Source: Homalodisca vitripennis
Taxonomy: Eukaryota; Arthropoda; Insecta; Hemiptera; Cicadellidae
DNA: 64,000 nucleotides
Assembly (NCBI RefSeq): GCF_021130785.1
Contig: NC_060214.1
Span: 41,151,001 to 41,215,000, forward strand
Direction of reading: 5' to 3'
Both the position numbers and the translations under genes were made by a program. This document shows, piece by piece, positions 27,601-37,588 of the stretch. Below the pieces are notes generated by a model, which saw nothing but the letters and a program-made list of their open reading frames with translations, had not been told where the DNA came from and did no database searches. How positions within the stretch are numbered: position 1 is the first letter of the stretch; each line of letters begins with the position of its first letter.

Positions 27601-28239
27601 TCCTAAATCTAACCTTTGTTTTATTTTGACCTCCGTCCAATTTTTTCGCCGCTATCGACTCCAAAAACAAAGTTTTCACGTGAAAATTACAAAAAAATTT
27701 CACATAATCACGTTTTTCGGCCAAACCAATGGAGATAGGGCAAAAAGTCACTGGACGTTTTCTGTAGATCTTGCAATTTGCTAATTTGATGGGACAATCA
27801 GATTTGAGCTACGACCTACCGTTCGGCCGCTATCGGGCTCGAAACTTTATTTTAAGCGGAAAAATCTCTGGAATGTCAAATGTTCGAGCGTTTTGTCGCT
27901 TAACCATGGAAGATAGAGCAAAAAGTCACTGGACCTTTTTTGTAGTTCATTTCATTCCTGATTATGAATTTTTCGTCAGATCCGAGCTAGCTCTAACGGT
28001 CCGCCCGCTATTGGGCTTACAAGAAAAGCCTGCAGGGGTGAAAAATGCGCGAATTTTCTCGAATTTTTTTGAGGTGTTTTAAAAGTAAAAATTCCCGGTT
28101 TTCAGACTTTTCCCGGTGGTTTCACGGTAAAAGGCATAAGCGTGGAAAATTTCAAGTTTCTAGCACTTCTAGAACTATGTTAGAATTAGTATGATCTGTC
28201 AGTGAGTCAGTTTCACATGCGGCTGTATATAATATAGGA
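24650..28239. repeat. 3.6-kb HOR unit, copy 2, ending the array
   Basis: A repeat of 20996-24649 with hairpins at 24650 and 26395. From 26395 on it is closer to 16989-18840 than to 22766-24649. It ends at GCGGCTGTATATAATATAGG, the same position where the hairpin or a monomer follows in other modules. After this the satellite stops abruptly. Confidence 0.8.
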
Positions 28240-28377
28240 CTCATTAAATTTTCAATTAATGGATACAATAACATGTATTTATTTCATAGTTTATTTATTT
28301 TATAATAAAACATATATTACAATTCCCCTAAGATGGTTTCTGTTTGGATAATTTATATCTTCCATTTAAATGTACTT
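28239..28377. repeat. 139-bp direct repeat, copy 1, abutting the array
   Basis: It begins ACTCATTAAATTTTCAATT exactly at the satellite edge and is repeated at 28756-28893 with few differences. It is AT-rich with no TG...CA ends, so it does not look like a small LTR. The two copies are 517 bp apart. Confidence 0.85.
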
Positions 28378-28378
28378 C

Positions 28379-28592
28379 CATGCAAATACCGTATAACTTA
28401 GTATTTTATTTAGGTAACCATTTTGCAATATTAATACTATTTGTTTGTTTAAGAGAATAACGCTTAAACTAGGTATTTTAATATTAAGATTCCAACATGC
28501 TTTGCTCTAAATGATTTACGTCCTCACTTAATGAATGTAGACGAATGTATAATATGGATTTCACTCATTAGTTTGTAATTACAAGTTTCCGG
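28379..28592. repeat. Left arm of imperfect inverted repeat
   Basis: This stretch (CATGCAAATACCGTATAAC ... TTTCCGG) is the reverse complement of 29760-29989, with matches such as ACATTCGTCTACATTCATTA and GGTTACCTAAATAAAATAC. Identity looks about 80 percent, with small indels. Confidence 0.75.
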
Positions 28593-28755
28593 CTTTGAAT
28601 ATTGCGCAAACCGCTTCATTCATATTAGTTTTGCTTATTGAATCGCCATACGATGTAAAGTCCAATTTTTTAATCAGCTACTTTAGGAGATACTACAGTA
28701 AAACATCATACATAACTTCGTCATACACTTTATATAGATAACTGTATATTACTTA

Positions 28756-28893
28756 ACTCATTAAATTTTCAATTTATGATACAAAAACATGTATTTATTT
28801 AATAGTTTATTTATTTTATAATAAAACATATATTACAATTCCCTTAGGATGGTTTCTGTTTGGATAATTTATATCTTCCATTAAAATCTACTT
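28756..28893. repeat. 139-bp direct repeat, copy 2
   Basis: Second copy of 28239-28377 in the same orientation. It interrupts a dispersed-repeat copy: the flanks at about 28600-28740 and from 29085 on both match the single related copy at 52.97-54.19 kb. The repeat or the segment carrying it was therefore inserted or duplicated after that family spread. Confidence 0.8.
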
Positions 28894-29759
28894 ATAGTAT
28901 AGCAATATCAATAAGTCTGTTAGATCTGGGTTATCCCATGGACATAGAGGAGAGCCAATTAACCAACTACAAGTTTTGATATTGGAGATCCAAAGGTAGA
29001 TCTACTGTGGAGGAGGACTGTCGGCGTTGATCCCTAAGTAATAAAAGTAGTTGCAAGCGTAGACATAAGAGCGAGTTACCTCTGCCCGCTTTGGCTAGAG
29101 AATCTGGTACACGAATACCCCCTCATTCTTCTAAGCTGACATGACTGATATATAGTGAGCTACCCATCCTCATAGATCTTGCCAGCGGCAGGCTTTTTCT
29201 CCCAGCTTTGCCTATCCTGAATATCTTGACACTATGGAAGGAAGCGCAAAGATCCTTTTAGGACTAATTGCTGTGAGAGGTTTTTCAGCTTGTAGAGCTA
29301 GACCTAGACCTAAGAGAACAAACAAAAAGATTATAATCGTACCATAGCTTACGTTAAATTACTTCATGGAATTACCTCATTAATCAGAAGTATTTTTTTG
29401 ATAAACAACATAAAATATAATTAATTGTGGCTTTTATGCGGCATATGGATTTTTAGTTAGAGGTGCAACCTGGAAATATGACCGCTACTACAAATCTAAG
29501 TATATCTGCATTAGTCTACATAATTGTAAAACTAAATTCTTTCAGATCATTTGTCTTTTGTTCTATCTAATAAGATACACTAAAATTCAGTGCTTAATTT
29601 TGAAGTGTTATTTATAATACGAGCACTCTCTGAGTAACATTATTTAGCGATGTCTTTGTCTGGAACACTTGTTTCTGTTCTCATGGTTCTCAATGCATTA
29701 GGCCTGAAACCCTTCACTTGCAAAAGGTGCATTTCGTCGTAAGCAATCCCAATTTAAAT

Positions 29760-29989
29760 CCGGAAATTTGTAATTGCAAACTAATGAGTGGAAGCTATAT
29801 TATACATTCGTCTACATTCATTAAGTGAGGACGATCATAATGCATTTATTAAATAATTTAGGGCAAAGCATGTTGAACTATTAATATTGAAATATCTAGT
29901 TTTTGCGTGGTTCTCTTAGACAAACTAATAGTATTTATATATCAAAAGGGTTACCTAAATAAAATACTAAGTTATACGGTATTTGCATG
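29760..29989. repeat. Right arm of imperfect inverted repeat
   Basis: Reverse complement of 28379-28592. Homology with copy B at 53.7-54.2 kb runs straight through and beyond this arm, so the arm is not the end of an element. The inverted repeat therefore looks like an inverted partial duplication of the family rather than a transposon terminus. Confidence 0.7.
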
Positions 29990-30419
29990 TTAAATAGTTA
30001 ATTGTAGTCTTTGTCTTCCCTTGTCCTTACAAACATTCTTTGTTTGTCTCCATTGTTGGAATGTTTACAAGATACATAACACGTTTTTATTGTCTTAAAC
30101 ATGACCTATGGCCTCCGTTCAGAAACATTGTTTTGAATTCCTTTAACAAAGAAACTTGAAACCTTTTTTACGAAGAAACTTTTTTATAATGTGTAATCAG
30201 TTGCATCTTTAGAAGAACTAAATAGTATGACACCGTTTATAGTAAAACTTTATAACAATTTTTTTGTATTTGTGTATCATTGGAAAAATAAAATAGTACT
30301 GATAAAGTTCTGATAGACCTATACTGTTTGAAAACACTTTAGTTTTTCTTGTAACATTTAAAATTCTCATTTATATAATTATTATTTCATCAAAACATAA
30401 AAACAAAAAATTTATTCAA

Positions 30420-30442
30420 ACACACACACACACACACACACA
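30420..30442. repeat. (CA)n microsatellite
   Basis: About ten CA units in an otherwise AT-rich stretch. Confidence 0.95.
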
Positions 30443-30549
30443 AACATTACTACACTGAATATAAGAGTAGATTATTGTCTCCGGGTCGGTATTGGAGCTG
30501 TTGGTGGTTAGAAACTTAATGTGAAACTTGACCGCATCACCACTGTTTT

Positions 30550-30557
30550 TATATAAG
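30550..30557 (+). promoter_or_regulatory. Candidate TATA box (TATATAAG)
   Basis: TATATAAG followed by a locally GC-richer stretch. It lies about 100 bp before the ATG at 30654 of a candidate two-exon unit. A start near 30580 would be expected. Support is positional only. Confidence 0.35.
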
Positions 30558-30653
30558 CGTGAAAGCGCAGCGTCTGGAATCTGACCTGTCACATACTTAA
30601 CTCCTGGAATCTGGAGTCATGCTCGTTTGAAGAGATCAAAAGAAGCAACGACA

Positions 30654-31129
30654 ATGAAGAAGCTCAAAATGAAATGGCACCAGAGACAACTAGATTGCAA
30701 CATTTGGTGTAATATAGTTAAACAGGTATTATAATTTTATTATCAGGTACACAGTTGAGTACATTGCGATATTAACTGACACGATTTATAAACAGGGTGG
30801 AGTAACCGGGTTTTCTGCACAAAAATTTGCTATATTTGGAAAGATTGATTTAATGTGAATGTTGAGGTTAGCTCTAGTTCACCTCCCTCTAAGTGCAGCC
30901 GGCTGGAATATGTGCATATGTATTGTTTAATATTTACAATAAACCAGTTGAGTAGGTTTAGTTTTTGTTATTCTTTATAAGACCCTTGCTATCTTTTTAA
31001 ATATTTCAGGAGAAATTCAATACTTGTGGACTTGTCTTGTTATCATTGGAATTGTCGTCCTATTCAATGGCCGCCTCTCATTGGTGGACATCGCGTGGTC
31101 CCATCTGTCTGTCCCATCCTCGGAGGTGA
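30654..31129 (+). CDS. Candidate two-exon small gene, unknown product
   Basis: Exon 1 reads from ATG at 30654 to CAG at 30725 (24 codons, MKKLKMKWHQRQL...), followed by GTATTA as a donor. The 3' splice site would be AAATATTTCAG at 30999-31009. Joining in phase 0 keeps the frame open for 39 more codons (from GAG at 31010) to TGA at 31127, giving a 63-residue product with a short hydrophobic run (GLVLLSLEL). A TATA box lies upstream (30550) and an AATAAA lies at 31437, so the parts of a compact unit of about 0.9 kb are present in order. The second exon is GC-richer than its surroundings. No family is recognised. It may instead be a non-coding RNA, the 5' part of a longer gene (GAG|GTGACT near 31124 could be another donor), or chance. 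Confidence 0.3.
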
Positions 31130-31436
31130 CTTGTTACGCCCACTGTCACTCCAGAGTCTCAAATTATGGTTTTTGTTGGCAAAGTAGTGAGTTTTGGGTC
31201 TCGACGCCCTATTTTCTTGTACTCGTTAGCAGTGTATCGTGTACCGTTGGAGGTGACCTGGTCCGGCCACGGTCGCATACCCTTTTGTTCTCGTGATAGT
31301 TACTCTTTAGACTTATTCTTACCCATTGGCGATAACATAATAATTACACCCAAATAATTATAATGCAATTGTAAACTGTCAATATTGTAGATCTTGAACT
31401 AAGAACTTTTAACTTGCTTATGAAAAACAATCCGTC

Positions 31437-31442
31437 AATAAA
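31437..31442 (+). terminator. Candidate polyadenylation signal AATAAA
   Basis: AATAAA is followed about 20 bp later by a GT-rich stretch (GATTGAGTGTTTGT). It would end the candidate unit starting near 30580. AATAAA is common in AT-rich DNA, so support is modest. Confidence 0.3.
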
Positions 31443-31534
31443 CTGTTGAAAAGATTGAGTGTTTGTATTCAATCCAATTTTGTTCAGACGTTTTCTCGGA
31501 ACCATTAACCTACAAAAAGAAATTTAACAGCATT

Positions 31535-31800
31535 CGTTTGACAAGATCGATGTGGGATTATATAAAATTTAAAGTTTGTAGCAACGTGAAGGAAAACTTT
31601 AGAATTGGGATTGTCATAAAGTTTGGGAGGAAAATCCTTGTATAACTTGATCCAGATTCTCCTATTGTCGTATAAAGATATTTAGAACACACTTTCCTGT
31701 TGAAAAGTACTATTAGTAGCATACTAATAATTTAGCGATGAAATAACAACAATTACAAACATTACATCAAATGAACCAGAATTATTAGTAATTATGTTAT
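31535..31800 (+). repeat. Dispersed repeat with shared reading frame, copy 1
   Basis: Aligns with 57768-58035 in the same orientation. In the best frame, the two copies keep similar residues over about 50 codons (IKFKVCSNVK against IKLKVCDNVK, then IKFGRKILV against IKFWEKTFV, then RYLEHTFLL against RYFEQTLLY). Indels between them appear to keep phase. Both frames contain stops. This suggests remnants of a coding part of an unrecognised mobile element or gene family. Confidence 0.55.
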
Positions 31801-32040
31801 GATTACAATGTATTATATCTTTCATCATTATTAAATGATTTAGATAGAGTTTTTCTCAATTTAAAAAGGGGTTGTATTCCAACAGGATATTGGCACATTG
31901 TATATACGTCAATCAAATTATTGAATTAAATAATTGTTAATCTATTAAAAATTACAAGTAAAAACTATAAAATACTTATTGTATATATTTCTTAATAAAA
32001 TGAAAATTTATTAAAAAAAATACAAAATATGAAATGGTAT

Positions 32041-32145
32041 GTCAGTCAGTCAGGCAATGGGAGATGAAACCGAAACGAATAAAAACTGCTTTACTAATAA
32101 AAAAATGTATATATAACCCCCCCCCACCCCTCAGGGGGTGGTAGG
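32041..32145. repeat. TCAG run followed by C/G-run hairpin
   Basis: A GTCAGTCAGTCAGG run at 32041 is followed 60 bp later by TATATATAA, a run of nine C (32117-32125) and the stem CCACCCC-TCAG-GGGGTGG. The order (TCAG run, AT-rich TATA stretch, GC hairpin) resembles the satellite module boundary at 880-962, although the sequences differ. Confidence 0.5.
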
Positions 32146-34736
32146 GGTGTGTGATTCACCCTAATACCTAGGTTTTTATCACAAAAAACTTTTACGAACA
32201 CAACAATCTATTTTTATTTTGTACTAATAATGTTTTATTTTAGGTAGATGTTATAAAAAACCTGTCAATAGCAATTAGCCGACGGAAATTGGCATGACGG
32301 AATTTCTGGGAAATTGTTTTTGGAATTTATCTGAAAATCTATATATGTATATATTTATAATGCAATCAATTTATTTTGTGAACATAATTATGTTTATGTA
32401 TATATGTTTCTATCTCGTAAAAAAAAACAGTTCAATGTTTGCAAAACGTTCATTACGAATCATCAAGGATCGTTTACTGTTGGTGGTGAAATCTTATTGT
32501 CGAAAGGTCATACTGGGAACAAACAAAACATATTATTCTATCGCTTCAATAATATCCGGCTATAAATAACACTTATGATCCATTTGTATACTATAATTTC
32601 AGTGGCACCACTTTTAAAAGAACCTCTTTCAGATATGTCAGAGGTCAATGCCCCTAAATGTCAGAAAAGATTAGTCAAACATCTGGGTGTTAAACAGCCT
32701 TCCGTATTTTTCATACTGTAATTATTTTAAAGTTTGCAGATAGATATGCCTTTTACATTATTAGCTTGCCCACAAATGAAACAGGTTTTCCCAAACAAAG
32801 TTCTGTAAATTATGCTACATCGGAATTTTACTCTGAATTGAAAATAATTAAATTTACGTAAATGTTTTTATACATTAAAATTTTATATATTATTAATATA
32901 TTTTTTCAAGAAAAAAAGTAAGTTTTCCGAGTAATGTTTTAAACATTTATTTTATATACATATTTAGTTTTTATTTATTTTGTCAACCGCTCTGCAAGAG
33001 ATTACTTCGACTATGTTCTTTTTATTATTTAACCAAAATCTGTATTTGTTTTGTAAGATGAGCCCAGGTGTTTACATACAACGCAGATATGCTCTTAGTC
33101 ACTCTGCTGGTCGTTTGTGTATCCATCGTTTGAAAACGAATTTTATTCAATATTATAATCTTTTCTTAAATTGTAATCGGTTATTTAATTAGTTACACAA
33201 TAATGAACTACAGTTTAAATCAGATTAAAAACTACAATACTAAAGCAAAGCAAAACAAAATGTATAGAACAAGTTTTATAGAAAGATTTACATTTGATAC
33301 AATATTTGTTAGAAATATACAGTAATTATCTAGCGAAACACAGAACTTTCAATGTTATACAAGTACATATACAACATATACAAAACACGTATGATTTTAT
33401 AACTAAACTAGCCGAAAAATTTCACTGTACTTTGCATCCGCTCTCCCCTCCACGTTTTACTCCCTTTTCAAGGGCCATACGACTCTTCATATACACTTAC
33501 ATCTTTAATAGATGTTTCTATATTTATATTTAGGTGAAATTTCAAATAAAAAATCCTATTAAAATGAAACTATAGGCAAAAAAATGTTTTTATATTAATT
33601 AGTTTAAACAAGGAAAAATAAATTAGTTCAATATGTTTGTAACATTTAAATTTATCATTAACAAATAAAGTATCATATCGACCATATAAATGTATTCCCT
33701 GCATTTGTAATCCAAGGCCATCCCCGGCCGCTTCACTATATCTAGCTTAATGGAAAGTGTTTGCGATTTCTAATGATGAGATTGAGATTTGAATTCTACT
33801 GATAAGTCACAACTAATATTTTTACAATGTTTATTTAGTGTAAATTGAATAAAATTGTATTATTTAGTAAGCGTTAGCGAAACCAGTCACTAGTAGTGGA
33901 TAATTTTCATTTTTCTCTCTCTCTCTTTCTGTCCAATATCTTTAAAACGTACTGACCTAAACTTATGACACTATGCACGAAGCTTAATTATATAAAGGAA
34001 ACTCTAAATTGTATTCATAGAGTAAAAAGAAAATGTAATAAAGTGGAAAGTCAATGTTAAAAGCCAAGACTAGATTTTAGCGTATTCTTGTGAGGGGATA
34101 CCTCTGTAGTTCAACGGAACTTTTATTGTTTAAACACTGCTATGAAATTCAAAGAACGACAATAGGAAACTATGTAGCAAGATAGCTCGTAAAAGATCTG
34201 ATATATACAATTAATTTAGCATAAAACCAAATTTCTATATAAACAAATATGAGGTCTTTAATGCTATATTTCTACAATGAAACTTAGGTTATCATAATTA
34301 AAGCACAGAAGGCTGACAAATCTACTATTTTCTCTGCTTAGTGGATGTAAGATTTATTTATTGTATATGTGTTAGTCTATCTATCTATTTGCATGACATC
34401 TCGAGTATTAAATGAGAATGAACGAGATTTTACATACAGCCGAGGCAGAGCTTGTATATTTTAAATAGAATGCTGTAGAAGTTAGTAATTTGATCATTTA
34501 TAAATACTTATTTTTATAATTTGTAACGCTGGATAATTATTTTCATGTCACGAACAAACCTCTTTTCGATCGTAATTTTCAGAACTATTTCCAATTTCAA
34601 AGGCTTTTCATTACCTTTTAATCTTTTTCATAGTAGGGTACCAGGAATATTAATACAGTTTCTAAATAAGTGTTGAATGTTGGTGTTGTAGCTAAATTTA
34701 AAATAAGTGATTGAATATCCTAAATTAATATTTTAT
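32146..34736. other. No gene seen
   Basis: AT-rich unique-looking DNA. Frames such as 32294-32569 and 33294-33533 are low-complexity (rich in I, Y, F, N) and have no splice or promoter support. A short CT run lies near 33917-33928. A TGTTAGTCTATCTATCTATTTGC ... ATCTCGAG motif near 34368 recalls the TGTCTGTCTGTTTGC phrases at 45.8 and 52.5 kb, which are typical of decayed transposon ends. Confidence 0.6.
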
Positions 34737-34742
34737 CAGCAG

Positions 34743-34749
34743 TATAAAA
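34743..34749 (+). promoter_or_regulatory. Candidate TATA box (TATAAAA)
   Basis: TATAAAA lies 59 bp before the ATG at 34802. That fits a start site near 34773 and a short 5' leader, as is common in small secreted-protein genes of insects. Confidence 0.4.
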
Positions 34750-34801
34750 AAATGTATTTATTAAAAATAGCCTGTTTAAGATTTTCTCTACAATATGCAA
34801 T

Positions 34802-34849
34802 ATGACAAAACAACTTATCGTAGTGGCCCTTTTTGTTTCAATAATTTCT
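34802..34849 (+). CDS. Candidate first coding exon of a secreted peptide
   Basis: The exon encodes MTKQLIVVALFVSIIS: a basic residue then a 12-residue hydrophobic core, as in a signal peptide. It is followed directly by a consensus 5' splice site, GTAAGTAA, at 34850. A TATA box sits 59 bp upstream. A phase-0 intron right after the signal peptide core is a common layout in small insect secretory genes. A possible second exon lies at 34998-35065, but its only open frame is out of phase with this exon, so the rest of the gene is unresolved. It may be a pseudogene, or a one- or two-base assembly error may intervene. No family can be named from 16 residues. Confidence 0.4.
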
Positions 34850-34997
34850 GTAAGTAATAAAGTTGATTTAAATTTAATGACACATAAGGTGTTTGCCGAC
34901 TATAGATCGAATTAATGTATACGCAATATTTTTACATTTCAAGATACATTAAGGAAGATAACGTATAAGTAAATGATCCATTCTCATATTTCTCCAG

Positions 34998-35065
34998 TGC
35001 AACCGACGTCAAAGTTAGAAATATAATATACAAGCAGTCTCCGAATAGTCCTTGCAGCTGTAAAG
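34998..35065 (+). CDS. Possible second exon of the secreted-peptide candidate
   Basis: It is bounded by TTTCTCCAG and AAAG|GTAATC. Of three frames, only the one starting at the second base is open across all 68 bp, reading ATDVKVRNIIYKQSPNSPCSCKG in part, with two cysteines near its end as expected of a small secreted peptide. The phase does not match the exon at 34802-34849 (phase 0 gives a stop after six codons). The joining is therefore inference only. Confidence 0.25.
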
Positions 35066-35767
35066 GTAATCTTCTTCTACACAAAAATTCTACCTTTCAA
35101 ATTTAGTCGTAGCTCACCAAGACTAAAAAACCAAAACTTACCGAGAACTCCCACTCGTAGCTATGGTATTTGAGGTGCGATGGTATGGCGATCTGGAATG
35201 GAAAAGTTTTGAACTTATCAAACATTGCAAAGATGTTTTAAATGTTGATTTTGACATATTAAGTGAATCTTTCAAATAGCTGTCAATAGGTAGATATAAA
35301 TATAAGAATTTAGGACTTTATATACTATTCCCTCCCTACCTTTAGTGCCCTTGTGTATCCTGAGTTGTCACAGAAAATACAGTTCTTATCACGAGACTTT
35401 TCTATTCTCTTCTCATAGTAGAACTTTAAGATTTGATTCAACCCAAAAAGATTAACAAGATTTTTAAGTTCTGTAGCGACGGTATGCTATGCTATAGTTG
35501 CGAAGGATGTGAGTACAAGTAACATTAGAGACCTCAAACTTTGCGTAAAATATTTCGCTGAAGCTACGAGCAAACGCTTCTAAGAGGCTCAGCCAAATTT
35601 CATGAAACTAAATACACTATCATGGAACTAATTCTTGTCTATTTAGGGATTAAATGTTCTTCAAACTTTAAAATTTATAAATAAAATCTTCCTCGACATT
35701 TCTTGCGTATATTTATACTATATATTTTACCATACAACTTTTTAAATATACAGATAATTTACTCATT
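35066..35767. other. No gene seen
   Basis: AT-rich sequence with no frame, splice pair or repeat that can be supported. A phrase near 35560 (GCTGAAGCTACGAGCAAACG ... GCTCAGCC) faintly recalls satellite text near 1075-1095 but is too short to call. Confidence 0.5.
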
Positions 35768-37588
35768 CGTTTATTCAAAGATTTCTCTTTATCTTAATGG
35801 TTACCCATGCCACTATTGTACAATTTTTCTCTATTATTAAGCCAAATACTATGGAGTAAAATGTAATATTATCGAACGACATGGTGCAAACAGTGAAATT
35901 AAGCTCCAAGCGAAGTTTTAAGTCTGTTGGTAGTTTTATAGTCAATATATTATCCTGTAGATGGAAAGACGAACTGAAATTAAATTTGTACACCTCTTGA
36001 ATGATAAGATTTTTTAACGCTCAGGTAATATAGAATACAGGAAGAAAACCTTATATTTGAATTTAAATAAATTATGAACAATTTTAAAGAAATAAACTAT
36101 TATGATGACCAATTTACCAAATCAACGCTACAGGACAGCAAACTTTACTGAACAAAGGCTTCTTAGACGTCTAGAGCTGATTCTCTTCTAGAATAACTCC
36201 CGGGTTTCGGTGAAACAGTCCTGTCGAAAACCGAAACTTCCCACACAAACAGAATTGTCCAGTGTCCTGTATCTTCCTTAACACTTGAAGGAAGTCTGAA
36301 ATTGAATCTCGTATGATAATCAACAAACTAATAGTATATTCTTCTTCCAGTTTAAATAAAAAAAACTTTCGTATGATTAAGGACCATTTTTAGATGATTC
36401 TTAATAACATTAAAAGTTATACTGATTACAGTAGACCAAGTTTAGAAAGATGTAACAGGTATCTGACAATTACGATAACCTTTATTCAGACCTATAGCCA
36501 TGCATGATGATCACCAAGAGCTTATCCATTAATGATGATGATTATTTCTGTTAGAGGACAATTGTTACTATACCTGTTGCACCAATGTGAATTTCAAGGT
36601 ACACGAATGAAATGTTAAAATTCTGCATTTTCAGTATTTAAAGATCTTCTATACGAGGTTTCTAATCCCGTATATGTGGTCCTTCAAAGTATGGAAAGGT
36701 ATATACTGCATATACAGTAAGGAACAGAACTGAAATCTCGCTAATTGTTCATCTTAATTTCATATAAGATATAAAAAAACATAAAGATAAAATATTTACT
36801 TGCATTAGCCTGATAATATTGAAATATTTTATTACATTCTAGAATCTAAAACCACCGATTTAATCACTAGGCTAGAAAAATGTTAATACACTAAATTTAA
36901 TCTGATTAACAAGATTATCTTGGTGTGTAATAGCGTATCTTAAAGTTCTTGGGATAGTTTATAATCACCTAACGCTAAAAGTTTCATGAATGATTGCACT
37001 TGACTCGCAATATTTACCTTCTTCTCAAGCTGTGATACAGTTGAATGTGAGTTCGAAATGAATTCACTCTGACTGGTCCTTACACCTATTTTAATTGAAA
37101 ATCACATCAATTGATATAGTTTTTGTAAGATTTTCATGAAAAGTTAGGATTTTGCATTATTGCTTGTTTTAAAATGAATCTTACTTGTTACACGAATTCA
37201 TCCCATATACTAGAGTAACAAAAATTTGATAAAACCCTACATACAAAATCTCATTTTTTATTCAATGATTAATATAATAAATTATTCCTACTTTGTGCCG
37301 TTTTGAGATAGTGAAGATTTGGAAAAGTAGATTTTGTGGAATTTTCGGTCTATTAAATCCAAAAACAGATTTTTTAAAGACATAATGTATTGCACAAATG
37401 TATGTTAAAGTTTATAAAAATACAATATAAGGGTCTAATTTTTACATTCCAGCATAATAACTTCCATAGCACTCAAATTTTGTGAGCAATAATATATAGG
37501 AATGCAACATTTGAGGCAAACATTAAGCGCGTAAATGAGAAAAGAGAGAGAGAATGAGTCCTGCATCCAAGAGAGGCTACACTTTATT
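35768..37588. repeat. Left arm of 4.3-kb inverted repeat
   Basis: The arm (CGTTTATTCAAAG ... GGCTACACTTTATT) is the reverse complement of 38232-40058. The arms match along their full 1.82 kb with scattered substitutions and small indels. The reverse-strand frame at 35775-35993 and the forward frame at 39751-40032 are mirror images with a frameshift between them, which argues against coding. The left outer flank has no clear target-site duplication. Confidence 0.92.

Larger units (their letters stand above)
1..28239. repeat. Higher-order-repeat satellite array (continues past left edge)
   Basis: The whole stretch is built from diverged monomers of roughly 170-200 bp. In the first long unit, the monomer marker (G-A-G-A-T-A-G followed by an AAAAAGT-ACTGGACC-like block) recurs near 50, 228, 401, 578, 1268, 2201, 2402, 2570 and 2748. 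Each monomer then carries a GAGCTACGACC block and a CCGCTATCGAGCCCG block about 90 bp further on. Neighbouring monomers differ clearly, while the same monomer one long period away is nearly identical, which defines an HOR satellite. The long periods are 2.7 kb, then 6.25 kb, then 3.6 kb. Interspersed parts are TCAG runs, a GC-rich hairpin and G-rich minisatellite blocks. Frames of up to about 100 codons exist but are broken by small indels between copies, so no gene is called here. Function is unknown; centromeric or heterochromatic satellite is a guess. Confidence 0.9.
28600..30200. repeat. Dispersed repeat family, copy A
   Basis: About 28600-28740 and 29085-30200 align in order and orientation with 52970-54190. 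Landmarks shared: ATTGAATCRCMATACGATRT, a GATATATAGT-TACC/ATCC-CTCATA block, CTGAAACCCTTCACTTGCAA, ACTAATGAGTGGAAGC, TATGGCCTCC-TTCAGAAACA. Copy A contains an insertion (about 28740-29085, with the second 139-bp repeat). Both copies have many stops on both strands. The family type is not recognised, and no terminal repeats or target duplications were found. Confidence 0.7.

Noticed and set aside
27771..28082. 103-codon frame at the array end
   Set aside because: The frame crosses two monomers. In the sister copies (12140-12450 and 18380-18690) it is broken, so it is accidental.
880..28220. Regularly spaced short repeats that could be taken for a CRISPR array
   Set aside because: Spacing is 1-4 kb, the repeats are TCAG microsatellite plus hairpin, and the surroundings are eukaryotic satellite. 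No cas genes.
28239..28893. A short LTR (TRIM) element made of the two 139-bp direct repeats
   Set aside because: The repeats lack TG...CA ends, primer-binding site and polypurine tract, and the first copy abuts the satellite directly.
31010..31129. Resemblance of the candidate exon (hydrophobic run then HWW) to the start of Wnt-type ligands
   Set aside because: Only a few residues agree and the downstream sequence contains none of the conserved cysteines, so the gene is left unnamed.
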